Shown piece after piece: positions 1 through 12,500 of a stretch of 64,000 nt of DNA. The DNA comes from Climacteris rufus (lineage: Eukaryota > Chordata > Aves > Passeriformes > Climacteridae): the NCBI GenBank assembly GCA_013398175.1, contig VZRZ01008245.1, positions 125,232-189,231 of the forward strand. The letters run 5' to 3'. The translations under genes were made by a program, and so were the position numbers. The notes beneath the pieces were generated by a model. The model searched no databases and was not told where the DNA came from. It saw nothing but the letters and a program-made list of their open reading frames with translations. Within the stretch, counting starts at the first letter, position 1. The number at the start of each line of letters is the position of its first letter.

Positions 1-3000
1 ATGCATCCATATGGTGATGAATTCCCAGCATAAGTTTCGCATGTTTCCTGTAGTTTTATGACTACTCTGAGCTGGCAAAACACACTGCCTAAAGTACCTT
101 TTGGGGAGATGGACCAAGATGCAGAGACACATTTCTTTGTGTTCATTCATCTAGAATGACATCTCCCGGCAGACCATCACACTGTCTGCAGTTGTACCTT
201 GCCTGAAGCCTTGGGGAAAGATACACAAAAATCCCTCCAACATCCAGATGGTGCTTTGAGAGGCTGGAATGAAGAGAAGCTCTGGAGATCCCTACCTGCG
301 CGGAAGCAGCCAGAGCCACTTCCAAAAGCTACACAAAAGAGCCTCTGTCTCTGCTGATGAGAGATCCTTTCGAATCCTGATCCTTAGGAGTCATGACTGG
401 CAGTATTTCATATCTGGCCATCTTTAGGTTTGGAGCAGTGAAGAATGGGAAAGCAGAAAGAGATGGGAAAGGAGATAGCAGGGGATAAAAAAGGTAGGAT
501 CAGCTCAGAACAGCTCTGGCTAAGAGCCTGTTACAGCAACATATATTTTGCATCGTCTCATCTATGATATTTTTTACTTTTAGGCTTTCTTATCAACATG
601 GAAATTTCCAGTATATTTTTGACCTTTTGATCCGAAAGTGAGCAATTTCTCTCAGCTAAGAAGATGTTATAATTCACTATGAAGAAACACAAAACTTCCT
701 CAATGTAAAGGTACATTGTAATACATAATAAGCCTAAACCAAGAGCATGCAGTTTCATTTTAAAGAATGAATGCATTGATACTTTCTGTAGGAGATTACA
801 GGGAATTCTTTGCACGAATTCCAGTTACCTGCAAATAAACTTATTATATTTGACTATGAGTATTGCCAAGTTTGAAAAACTCTAAATCACTCTTTATCTC
901 CTCTTGTGGCATGGTTACAAAATACATTTATCTCTCTGTGTCTTGTTTTTTCCACTTGTAAACCATACAATTCCCTTATTGAAAACAGTAAAAATGCTGT
1001 AGCTGATTCTTGTACAGCAGCTAGCATTAGTTCTTTAAAGCCGAAAAATATTCTAGAAGTTAAACTTTCAATGTAAACAAATCTGTTCCCTTAAGGTGTT
1101 TTTCTTCACAACTCTCAACTTCATATTTCCCTAATATAGAAAACAGAAAAACTTCATTGGTGTCTCTGATCAGCTGTTCTTCTGGGTTTTGGGTTTTTTT
1201 TGTTATTCTACCTTATTCAATTAAATGTCATTTACTGTGGCTGCAGTGGCAGAAAATGGCTTAAAAATAAATTAGACTTTCATTTTCAAGTCATTAAATA
1301 CAAAAATAATCAACAATTCATTCATTTCTTATATTCTATTATTATTTATTCTGTTATCTTCCCTTCCTCTCTTTAAAATGCATAACCTAGTTCTTATGAG
1401 CAAAGAATCTTAATATTATATATTTCAGAAGGAGAATAAGTGCTAAGGATAAGACTTCTTTTATCGGATATAAAAGAGCTCAAGAAAATACTCTCCACAT
1501 CTAAAAAAAGGATGGACTGTGATTCGCCCAGGCCAAAGCAAGAATGGTAGAGAAAGAAGTAAACATCAAGAATTTGTGATTCTGTCACAAATTTTAAAAC
1601 ATTTATTCTTGCTTTTTGGAAAATGTCAAACTGTCACTTTCTTCCAAGTATGCTTCCCAATGCTTTCAACACTTGCACTTTTATCATAAACTCACGGGAC
1701 TTCAAATTTTCCTTAATTACTTTACTATTAAGGACTCTCTTACGAAAAGTTTGGTACAGGGACTCCCTGGCCTGGTCTGATCTGCATGCAGCTCAAAGGT
1801 GATTATATATGATCAGCCACAAAGTCCTGCTGGGGTGCTGCCTTGCTTAAATACCCATGCAATGAGCCCACACAGGGCTCAGCTGCCCTCCACCTCATCC
1901 ATGCCCTACTGGAGGGGTTGCAGGAGGCCAATGCCGCGCTCCCCTGGCTATGAAACAACTTTCTTGGAGCTGTCTGTCCACTTTGTCCTCCAAATGGCTG
2001 ATGCTAGCCTGGCTGTGGAAGAAATGGGTGTGGGGGGAGGAAAAGTAAGGAGAACTGGCTGCTCCTTGATTAGTGCTTTTGTTTCACTTCAATGTGTGAA
2101 CACCTCAAAATAAGGGAAAAATAAAAGGAAAATAGAAAAATATTTCAGCAATTTCCTCTTCCTTCTACAGTTCAACACAGGAAAGTGAAATAAAACTACC
2201 TAGTGATTAATTTAATGGGTGATTTTTATTTTACACACCTAAGTAAGTAACAATGAATGCTGACATTTTTCTTCAAGGTCTAAAATCTGTCATCAAATTG
2301 TTAGGAGTAGCTGGATGAAAGTCTGTGTTGTGGGAGAGACATAGGAGACTGAATTACCCCTCTTAGCCTCAGGAAAAAAAAAAAATAAAATATTTAAAGC
2401 CTATGAATATAATTTATTTCTGACTTGCCTACAACGATTGTGCTCACTGATTTCACTTAATCCGTGCTGGCAGAGTACGTCAGCCTGGCAGAAGTGCTGC
2501 TGCATTACAGTGCACTGACTCCATTAAAACACTACACAGCAGCTAAACTGGGGCAACCCTGCGCTCCTGAAATCCTCAGCTGGCCCTGGTGACCCAGGAG
2601 AGAAGTCAGCCCCAGCAGAGGGAAAGTGTAGGCAGGCTGCCCTCCACTGCATACCTGGAGGACTCCATTTCCCAAAATGAAGCCCCAGCGATTGCTCCTG
2701 TCAGGGAACTGGTTCTTACCCTCCTGGGGATACTGTGCCCCCTGGGAACAGCATCTCCAGCCCTGAGCAGAGCCACTCTGGTTGTGCTCACATGAATGTA
2801 ACTTCTCGGTTGCATTACAAGTATCAGACAAGTGTAAACACAAAACACAGCAGCCATTAAGGGAAGACTTGGCAGGGCTCAAACACACCCACTACCTCTG
2901 TCACAATTCACTTGATGGGGACAGAGAGCCATGACTGAAAACCGGCTCATCAGCACCAAGTCAAATATTTGCCATCTCTCCAGATAGATCCCACCTGGCA

Positions 3001-3640
3001 TCTGATGTGGCGCCAGCCGGACTTCTGCCTGTTAGCTGATGAGACACCATCATAAAAACCCAGAAGCTGCAATTATCTCATATGCAAACAGGTATTTATT
3101 AGCATATTCTTACTGGGTCTGACACAGCATAGCATGTCCTGTATTCCTTCTGAAGTAAGTACACACAGGCACTGAGAGCATTTTTTAGAATTATCATTAT
3201 TTTTAATAGCCAGGAACATTAGGACACTTACCACCAGCTGATTGCATCCCACTTGGGAACTTCTGCTGGAAGCACAAGGTGGGTGGCTCACCCCTCCTCT
3301 TCCTCTGGTACTTTGCTCTTCCTTCTCATGTGTATTTGAAATTCACATAATCTTTTTAAGGTTTTATTTTGCATTTTTTTTTCCTTTTTAAAGAGCATTT
3401 TTTAAATTGCCTGGAGTCCTGTGGTATACTTGCTAGACTCTGTTATTCTGAGTGGTCAGACAGAAATTTCACTGGGACAGTTACAGCTCCCAGTTTCTGC
3501 TGAAAATTTGGGAGGCAAAGATCATTCATTTCACTTAAACAGCCCGGGACATTTCTCTGAGACTTACAATATTCATAAAAGAGGTATTGCTTTTTCTCTT
3601 CTAGCCCATATAAAAATACAGCCTAGCTTTTATATAGTCA
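1..3640. other. Intergenic DNA, no gene seen
   Basis: AT-rich sequence with no recognisable protein, splice-ordered exon set or RNA gene. Two GC-richer patches (about 1800-2110 and 2520-2890) carry overlapping open frames on both strands, but their translations resemble no family I know. By synteny with mammals this is the interval on the 5' side of AGR3, toward AHR; that is inferred, because no AHR exon is seen. Confidence 0.6.
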
Positions 3641-3815
3641 TTTCAGTCACAGCACTTTACATTGGAGCAACTACTAATCCTTTGTTGAAATGGGAAGCTC
3701 GGTGCAGAAAAGCCAAGTGACATGCCCAAGGGTACCTGAGCTGGTGTGACACACACAGTAGCAAAACCCAGGTCTACAGCACACAGGAGCTTTCCTCTGC
3801 AGCACAGCAGAGCTG
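3640..3815 (+). repeat. Degenerate MIR-like SINE
   Basis: The stretch follows the layout of a MIR/CORE-SINE body. It has a 'cactttacatt' start, a 'gaaatgggaagctc...gcagaaaagccaagtgac' segment (the usual gaggaaactgaggca...ttaagtgac block), then 'atgcccaagg', a 'cacacagtagcaaaaccca' block and a final 'ggtctacagc'. Many positions have diverged, as expected of an old insertion. The assignment rests on memory of the consensus; a coincidental match or another old SINE is possible. Confidence 0.5.
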
Positions 3816-4239
3816 CAACAGGGTCCCACTCCTGAAAGGCTCTTTTAGGATCTTCCACAGAATAAATAAATACAATTCCCCACTAACACTCCAGGCATTT
3901 CCTGCTATTAAGCAGTTCTTTGGTTAGTTATAGCAATGCCAAGAGATTAGTTTTAAAATTTTTGGCACCTAGAGCCACAATTAGGTGCAAAAAGATGTTA
4001 CTCAGACTATCAGAGGCAAATAACACTTACAAATTTCTTTCTCTTGGCTTGCCCAGCAGCCTAGATAGAAGTTATATGCCTAGCAGATGTCACCAAAGTC
4101 AAAAGAGGTTGTTCTTTACTACAAATTCACATTATTCCTAGCATGTTGGATTAGCATCTGTGATAAAGCGCTTTGTGTCTGACTGAGAGAAGACTATTTT
4201 TTTCTTCTAAACTGAAAAACAGCTGACTTCTCTGGACTC

Positions 4240-4560
4240 TCTTTTTCATCCAGGCACCTAATTGTCTTGGGGAAAATGACCTGTTTATCAACTTAAACAA
4301 AATAACTGCTCCCCAGAAGAGACCAATAAAATAGATTTTATGTGAGGAGCTGGGGGTTTATTGGCTATTGGTTTAAGCTGTTTGTCCTATTTTAGGAGAG
4401 TATAATTTTTATTAAGTTTTTCCCCCTGTTGAAAAGACTATTAACTCCATTGTCATAAATAAGGAACTGCATTGTTTAATGGGGCCATTAAAAAGGAGGT
4501 TTATAGATCACATGATCACAAGGGTTCACTTGGGTCTCATGGTAATTAGTAGAAATGGAT
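4240..4560. other. Candidate conserved non-coding element
   Basis: An AT-rich, non-repetitive block just left of the LTR, with a high density of homeodomain-, CCAAT- and GATA-like words: 'gaccaataaaatagatttta', 'tattggctattgg', repeated 'ataaat' and 'attaa' cores, and 'gatcacatgatcac'. It has no coding potential. The composition resembles vertebrate distal enhancers, but this is an impression; conservation cannot be judged from one sequence. Confidence 0.25.
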
Positions 4561-4726
4561 GTATAGCAGCAGTTCACAACATGCTCTTGTTTGACCTTTT
4601 CGCCCTACATTTTCAACCACTTTGAGATTGTTTTATGTAACTTCTCCAAAAACTGACCTTCATTGCCCTCTGCTGGCTGCACTATTTTCTCATTACACAG
4701 CTTATCTCGCTGCACAAGATGGGGCA

Positions 4727-5318
4727 TGCCGTGGTTTCACCCCAGCCATCATCTGAGTTCCATGCAGCCACTCACTCGTCCTCTCCCACTCAGTGAGATG
4801 GGCAGGAGAACCAGAAATAGAGTAAAAACTTGGAAGCTGAGATAACTACAGTTTAATGATGGAAACAAGGACAATACAATAATAACAACAACATTAATAA
4901 TAGTAATAACAGCTGTAATGAGCAAGTGAGGGAGAGAAATAAACCGAAGAAAGATAAATGCTGCACAAGACAATTGCTCACCACCCACTGACCGATGCAC
5001 AGCCTGACCTCGAGCAGCAATGGGCCCCTCCCAGTCAACTTCTCCCAGTTTATATTCTGGGCATGACATTCTATGGCATGAATATCCCTTTGGCCAGTTC
5101 GAGACAGCTGTCCTGGCTATGCCCCCTCCCAGCTTCTTGTACACCTGCTCACTGGCAGAGCATGGGAAACTTAAGAGTTCTTGGCTGAGGGTAAGCACTA
5201 ATTAGCAACCACTATAGCAATAATGTGTTATCAATGTTTTTCTCATACTAAATGCAAAAACCACAGCACCGTGCCATCATCTAAGAAAATTAACTCTGTC
5301 CCAACTGAAATCAGGACA
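4727..5318 (-). mobile_element. Solo LTR of an avian endogenous retrovirus
   Basis: A 592 bp block bounded by TG...CA on both strands. Read on the minus strand, it begins with a TGTCCTG-type end, has a TATAAA box (plus-strand 5049-5054) just upstream of a GC-richer segment, then a low-complexity run of att/aat triplets and a final ...ACCACGGCA end. This is the architecture of a retroviral LTR and matches a common bird LTR type as I remember it. No gag, pol or env sequence lies next to it, so it is a solitary LTR. No clean target-site duplication is visible: left flank ...ggggca, right flank gatgtt.... CpG loss and scattered changes suggest an old copy. Confidence 0.8.
5049..5054 (-). promoter_or_regulatory. 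TATA box of the LTR
   Basis: On the minus strand this reads TATAAA at the expected place in the LTR's promoter region, upstream of the GC-richer segment. Whether it still works is unknown. Confidence 0.5.
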
Positions 5319-6600
5319 GATGTTGCTGGAAAGGTTACAGGGCACCCAAAGAAGGCTGCTAGAAGTAGGAGCTGTCTTGGGATTGCCAGCAGTAAAGCTG
5401 TGGTCTAGTTTTGCTGTCTAGTGCAACCATGGTACCGAGCTTAATGCACAGTTACATATAGGTATATTACATCAACCACCCTATCCCCTGGGGCAAAGAC
5501 ATTATCTTAGGAACGACCAGTGAATACTTTGACAACAAAATGAAGTTGTTTAAAAAATTGTGTTACTTCAAATATGTACAATAGAGCCTGCTCTGATAAT
5601 CAAGCAGAAAGGCAGTCGCTGTACTTCACCAATAAATCTTAAAAACCTTTCTTAATGCTTGCATTTAAAACAACTTTGTTTCAGAATCAGTGTAAAAATA
5701 GTCCATGTCTGCAATATCACAGCATGCCCATTTGGTGTTACAAAGAAACTGGTCAGGAAGCACTGCAGAATGCTAGCCAGCCCTAGATTACTGGTAGGTA
5801 CTTTTTTGCAGGTTAACACTGAATGGTATTTGTTGGTGATATAGGAATTTATGTGAAATGTGGCTGTGGGGACAATCCAGCCTCTCATAGATGCATTTAC
5901 ATGAAACAAGGGAATTTGATAATTGGGCATTTGGTTGACAGAGACAGCTGAGGGGCAAGAGCAGTAGTGAGTATTGAAAAAGAGCTCATCTCTGCCTTAG
6001 CAGTAAAGAGCATACAGCACATGTTATGTGCACTGGAGGAGTAGGGAACTTTATTTCCGTTTTGGTTGCCTTTAGCACACATATTTCTTAAGTAAGTACA
6101 TCATTGTTGTGCCTCCTTTCATGAGCAGCTTATTCACTAAACACAGAACAAACCTTCCCTTCATATAATCTCCATGTGCTTAGCAGGTGGTGATCACACA
6201 TGCTGTAGGAAGCTGACTTTGAAAGAGTGATGAAAATCCCAGTTCTCACACAGATAATGTACCTCATGACTCTCTGCTCTCTTATTTTTTTCAGCCATAT
6301 TCTTTTCCTTGAAAATAGTTCTAAGATGTTTTTACCAAATAAGAGATGACATATCTGGTAGAGCACCAGTACACATTTTTTTCATAAAGCAGGATGATAA
6401 TATTACAGAAGTGAACTCTACAGGTACTTTATGTAGGAAAAAGATTTCAAATTAGGAGAACAGGACATTCTGGGTCCTTTGAATTTTCAGCAATTAAAAG
6501 AATATCACAGTGTAGTGGACATAGCAAACTGTGTAGTGGAGTTGTATTTTCTATATGAGAAAGAAAGTATTGCCTTAAATAATAAAGGGAAGAGAGGGGA
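5319..6600. other. Intergenic DNA, no gene seen
   Basis: AT-rich single-copy-looking sequence. The short open frames on both strands have no recognisable domains. Confidence 0.6.
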
Positions 6601-6607
6601 GGGAGGG

Positions 6608-6738
6608 NNNNNNNNNNNNNNNNNNNNNNNNNNNNNNNNNNNNNNNNNNNNNNNNNNNNNNNNNNNNNNNNNNNNNNNNNNNNNNNNNNNNNNNNNNNNN
6701 NNNNNNNNNNNNNNNNNNNNNNNNNNNNNNNNNNNNNN
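6608..6738. other. Assembly gap (131 N)
   Basis: A run of undetermined bases directly before a GGAA/GAAA microsatellite and after a purine-rich 'agaggggagggaggg' edge. The gap very probably lies inside the repeat, which would have blocked sequencing or assembly; its true length is unknown. Confidence 0.99.
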
Positions 6739-6797
6739 AAGGAAGGAAGGAAGGAAGGAAGGAAGGAAGGAAGGAAGGAAAAAAGAGAAAGAGAGAA

Positions 6798-6844
<47 letters not shown>

Positions 6845-6849
6845 AAGGA

Positions 6850-6933
<84 letters not shown>

Positions 6934-6960
6934 GAAAGAAAGAAAGAAAAGAAAGAAAGA
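6739..6960. repeat. Polypurine microsatellite (GGAA, GA, GAAA)
   Basis: An uninterrupted purine strand: first GGAA units to about 6780, then mixed GA/GAAA to about 6845, then GAAA units to the end. The order suggests successive slippage expansions. The long K/E/R and F/L/S frames read through it, and across the gap, are low-complexity artefacts. Confidence 0.97.
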
Positions 6961-9157
6961 TGAGTCATGGTCTTGGAATGGAGAAGTGGGTATTTCTGTT
7001 GTTCTGCCTGAGTTCCCCTTCAAAATTAACAGTGATAATACCCTGTGTTTTTCTTTGAAAATGTGTTAAGGCACACCAGACTGCATCCATTTTTGCACAG
7101 TTCCTCAGTGGACTTGACCAAAGCTGTCTACAAATTTCAAGCTGGTTACTGGAAACTGTCGAGGCTGCTGGGTCTGCCAGGTAAAATAAGATTTTTACAT
7201 GAGATCTCCAAGTTCCTTGTGCACAAGAAAGTAAGAAAAGCCTCCTCTGTGTAGCTGTCATAGGGTCTTTTAACACTGGATACACCATTTCCTTTAAAGG
7301 AAAGAGAGAGGAGGAGATTGCTATTCTATTAAATTCGCTTTTCAGTAACAAGTTTATACAGCTCCCTGGTTCCTGTCCCTTATTTATCATCATTGAGACT
7401 TAGACCGTTCTCAAGCCATTAGTGGGTATTATGCCATAAGAAAAAAAGGACAGCCTTTTCATTGGAGCAATAGATGAGATCTGAATGACAGTTTACAGAG
7501 AAGATGCTCAGCCTGCAAGGACTTTCCAGGTTTCCCACAGTCTCTTCTGGAGACCTCGGAAATAGATTCCTGGAGAATAATGACAATCTCTGTTGGCTTC
7601 CCAATATGTCTCTAGTCAATGAGCTACAAAACAAAGTCATGGGGTTAAACCTTAATTGATTTGATTCCCTCTGGTCTAATTTGGCAGTTAAATCTACACA
7701 TCTTGAAAGAGAAAACAGCTGTACTAAGTCCTAGGAGCTGCATGTACCTAGAAATGTGAACTACTCTCTGTTCTAGTTCAACAGACTCTCAGGTTCATCT
7801 GTCTGAGTGAGGGTGAGTCAGAAATGAACAGCACGGTGTGGGTAGAGGAAGTCTCCTCAAACCAAGGTAACACTGAAAGGGGCTACAGTCAAATTCTTCA
7901 GTATCACAATGGTTTCCCACCTGTGACTCATCTGTCTGTCTTGCCATGACCACGTATCTGTTTCACAGACTCCCAGAAGGGAACACTTCCCATCACACAC
8001 GTCCTGGGTTTGAAAATAAACATGCAGCGTGACCTAATGCTTCATACCCTGTACAACTTAACCTTAAGAAATTATATCATTAAAACAATGTGCTCCTGGA
8101 GATTGTTATGAAAGCCATGTTAGAAAGCTAAACAGCTGTCCAGTTATCTGACGTTTTGTCTTTACATATTCAGGATTTTGAATACTGACTGGAGTTAAAT
8201 GCCAAAATTGAAGTAAGATGCCTTAGGGATTTTTCTTTAAGAAAACAGAAACATCTTGAAGAGTTGAAAGTAAAACATTTACACTCCCAGGAGATGAGAC
8301 AGAGAGACCATAAATTCTTCCCTGTCATTAAAACTGAACATTAGACTATCTGTCCTGTTCAAGAAAACCCACAGAAATGGGAAATGTCATTTATGAATAA
8401 TTATCCCTTATTCTTGGCTCCTACTCACTTTACCAAGCCATCTGTAAAAATGGCCCCACCCCCATCAGAGCAAAGGCAAAAGAAAATTTATTTTTGACAA
8501 GATGACAAAATATCAGGAGGGGTCCTCAGCAGGATCCTAAGAAATTGATTAAAAAGAAGACAGACTTCTTTTTAAAATGGTATAAAATCAGATTTTCTAG
8601 CGGTATCCCATGGCTTTTTCCTATTCCCCATTAGTCTGGAATGGAAAATGTTCAAAGGATCTTGCCGTGAATATGCTTCCTATAGAATAATGAAAATCTC
8701 TGCTTCCATCTTGAAAGCAACATGTGCCTGCTATACATTAAAACAACAGACAACAAATGAAGTTTCCATGAGAGTTCTGGAAAAGGGAAATGTAAACTCA
8801 TACTCATTTCTCCCTTGTCCCTTTTGATGTTATACATACATTCATGAAATAAATGCAGAAATGAACTGAGTAGAGGATAATGAGTCTGAGGAAAAGTTTC
8901 AGAAAGTTCTGGATTCTCTTTTAACAAACACCAATTCAACAACACATCATTAGCTCCTAAGAGACCCCATCCAAAATCAGTGAAATCAGTGGGAAAGCTC
9001 CCAGTTGGCTTCAACAGGATCTGAGTCAACAAAAGCACAATTACAAATGCTTCTTTTCCTTTTTCAGTGATATTACTATTTGAGTGAAAAACTACTTTTT
9101 AATGAAAGATTGCTTTTTAACAACATTGAAATTCTCTTGGGACCCTTTATGTACTTT
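6961..9157. other. Intergenic DNA, no gene seen
   Basis: Ordinary AT-rich DNA. No repeat family, RNA gene or coding exon was recognised. Confidence 0.6.
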
Positions 9158-9220
9158 CCTTTATGTACTTTCTTTTGGTAGAGCAGTTTTCCTTTATGTA
9201 CTTTCTTTTGGTAGAGCAGG
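9158..9220. repeat. Two-copy tandem repeat, 33 bp period
   Basis: A unit beginning cctttatgtactttc and ending gtagagcag occurs twice in direct order, with starts at 9158 and 9191. A third partial copy of the 'ctttatgtactttc' core immediately precedes it. The copies are nearly identical, so the duplication looks recent. Confidence 0.9.
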
Positions 9221-9480
9221 CTAGAAATAAACATATTTCACCTCACCCATCCACCAAACTTTTAAATTTCACTTATTTTTTACTGGAAAACAAATTCAAG
9301 AAATGACATGAAGCAGAGGTGGGTTCAAGGAAGCAACACAGTGATCAGATTAGAGAGCTGGCCCACCTGGAAAGCTGGATGCCTGCCAGAAGCAGGGGAC
9401 AAATGATTCCAGAGGTAGTGAGCATAGACAGTTCACTTACTTTCTTTGTTGTCCCAGCAAGTAACTCCTTTCTCCATTGT

Positions 9481-9534
9481 TTTTTGGTGGTGTTTTTTTT
9501 TTTTTTTTTGTTTTTTTTTTTTTTTTTTTTTTTT
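9481..9534. repeat. Poly-T tract
   Basis: A T-rich run of about 50 bases broken by a few G residues. It could be the antisense poly-A tail of an old retrocopy, but no matching body was recognised beside it, so it is recorded only as simple sequence. Confidence 0.85.
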
Positions 9535-9552
9535 ATGTTGCACACAAATTGA

Positions 9553-12500
9553 TTACAGAAATACAGAAATCATACTACATGGAGTCTAAGAAAACCAGGA
9601 AGTTTTAAAATATGTTGGCAGGATTGCTAGATCTCAAACAAATACTGAATTTGAGCAGAAAGAGAAAGCATCAGCTGTTTCTTGGTCAGCTGCACATATA
9701 CCAAGACAACACATGGTCATCCATGACAGCCTGAAGAATTCCCCTTCATCATTCTTCCCTTGTCCGTGCTTCCAGTTTTGTGAAAAACACTGAAATACTG
9801 GAAGATAATTTTCCAGTGTAATTTTCCTCTTCAATAGACAGCACCACAAACACAAAACTGACCGGTCTTCAACATGTGAAACACACCTGCAGTAATGTTA
9901 AACTCCTGGTTTCCTGAATGTGTTCAGGCAGCTACGGTGGTGACAATTACCTATGTGCATTCAGACATGCTCTTATTTAGAAGGAGAGGATTACCAGTTG
10001 GGTTGTTTTATTTGGTGTTCACCATGCTGACTGTGGTACACCCAATTCCAGAGTTTGTGGACATTTTCTGCAGGAACAGCAGCCTGTGGACTGGCCACGC
10101 AGAAGCTGATTTATCTGAAAGACTGCAGCCCTCAGAAAGCACCCATGCTGGAGCAACAGGAAAATTGTAAGGTGTAAAAAGCAGCAGAAAGGACAGCAGC
10201 AGAGATTAATTCTTCTGGATTGACCACAAACTCCCATTGTCCATCCTCTCTGCACTGCTTGGGGTGGAGAGGACGTATAGGAGTGGGAGATGGAGGAGTG
10301 AAGTGAGTCTAGGAAAAAAATGGAAAAGTAGGGGGGGAAACACTGCTTTATTTTTTGTTTTTGCTTTTCACTATATAAATGTATTCTCATTGGCAATATA
10401 TTCATTTTCTCCAAGTAAGGTCTGTTTTGCCTGGGATATTAGCTGGAAGTGATTTACCCATCTTTATCTCAACCAAGAAGTTTTTGAATTCTATTTTCTG
10501 CCTCTGTACTGTTGAGGAGAAGGAGTGAGCAGCTGTGGGGGGTGTCTGGCTGCTGGCTACAGTCAACCTACCACAATTGAACACCTTTCTGTTGGTACTG
10601 GCAACTGGTACAGTTGCACTTCATGACTGCCTCAAAGCTCCAGCTAAAACATAAGTTCCTTTACTTAAAATTTTTCAAACACAAGTCTCTCCTCAGTCTC
10701 TGCCAGCCACAAAAGGCTAATAAATATGTAAGGTAAAGCACTAAGAAGCCATCTCAAAATACACATTAATGATATTAGTTTTCTCTTCTTTCCTTTCAAC
10801 TCTTATAAAGTGTCGTACATATGTACACTATTCAGCCATCCCCTAAAGAACAGCCTCCAACCTTGTGTTTAGCATTACTAAAATCTGGAGTAATAGTGCC
10901 TTTCCTTTTTTTTTTTTCCCTCCCCTCCAAATATGTTTTAATTAGCAAAGTCTTCAGGCCTTGAGAAGAGATTTACTGCATGTCAGCACATGAATTCATG
11001 TTATTTGAATCCATAACACTTTCTCTGTTATTTCATAGCCATAATTTACTGCATTCAAGCATCCTATTTGTTTTGTTAACTACTAATGCACATTGGCCAA
11101 ACACATTTGCTGAGATTTCTGTTTAATGACAGGGCTTGTGAACAGAGTGAGATTTGGGAAGCTCTGGTGATCTGTAGTATCTGAAGACGTTATACCCACA
11201 GAAATCAGGACAGGCAGAAGGGACAGATTCTCAACTTTTTTATCACACTCGAAAGGTCTCTCTACTGAGTTGTGGAGTTTACAAATCCACTTAGCTGAGT
11301 AGTTTTCACTGCAAGAGCCAAGAGCATGAGTTAAAGCCTCACACCTTGACCACAGTAAACCAAGTTAGAACTGGCTACCTGACAACCAGTTTGGAAGGTC
11401 AGAAGTGACTGTACTTTATACCAGCTGCACCATCCCCTTATGAAGCTATGACTTGCATAAATTAGTCTATTCCAACTGCACTAGCCCACAGGATTATGTA
11501 GACAAAACTGTAGGCAGAAGTTCAAATAACTCTGGCACAAAACAAATCTCACTCTGATTTGTGTCTTTCTACCCTGTGTGGTTATACACCATATACAAAC
11601 TACATTTGCTTTCATCCTTTTAATAATGAATTGTAAGGACAAAGTCCAGTCTATTGCATCCTTCATCTGTTCCATCTCTCACTCCTCCCATCTTTCTCCT
11701 CTTTTTCACTTCTTCTCTGACAATTCTTTCTTTCATGTGAAGGGGAATAGCTTTCCATCCAAACAGACATGGACCTACTGGCTGGCACAAGGTATCTGTC
11801 ACTTTTCAAGATAATTAAGTTTTTGAGCTTAGGACACAGAGAGCTTGAGACTGAATGGAACTTACAGATAACATCCCAGAATATGCTAGAATTTTCCACA
11901 TTTATTCAACACTGCAGCATTGTTATGTTTCCTCAATATTGCCACATGGCTTGAAAAAGATGCAATTTTATTATGCTTTCTGTGCATACAGAAGTATGTG
12001 AAAAAATGTTTGTTTTCCATATGCAGAAACTCTATGAACTGTTTTTCTCTAAATGCCTTCAGAGTTCTACGACCACATGTGAAAATGTTTCCTGTCATCC
12101 CTTCATGTTTCCTATAAAAATCCAGTATGCTACAATAAATGTCAAGAATGAGGCCAAATAGTTTCAATTACTTGTTTCAAGAAGATGCCTTTTCAATCAC
12201 AACTTCTTACTTAAAGGGCAGCTGCTTGGGTCACATTACGTGTCAAGAGGCAGACTTTATGATTATTGAAATTTTCTGTATGTGCAAAGCCTCAGAAGGC
12301 AAGGAAAACCAGACTGCCTACATAAAAGAACATTTCGTTGTGAGAATTATTACAATACACAGGCTACCACTGAGAAGATGGAAATCTTGATAAGAATATC
12401 TCTTTACTGGACAGATTATTTTCATTTGATGTTATCACTGTGGCTAGAGCTCCATGGATCTGCAATTATACCATGCCAATGTTCTCAGCAAAGACAGGTG

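Noticed and set aside
1799..2888. Open frames of about 100 codons on both strands
   Set aside because: No motif, no splice-linked partners, and openness on both strands in a GC-richer patch.
4749..5198. 149-codon minus-strand open frame with a hydrophobic Leu/Ile/Val run
   Set aside because: It lies inside the LTR, and the hydrophobic run is the att/aat low-complexity tract; it is not a retroviral protein.
6447..7069. Long open frames (170-196 codons) rich in Lys/Glu/Arg or Phe/Leu/Ser
   Set aside because: They are translations of the microsatellite and of the N gap, not genes.
10805..10825. TATAAA-like word considered as the AGR3 promoter
   Set aside because: It is 18 kb upstream, with no donor site or initiator evidence to connect it to the AGR3 start exon.
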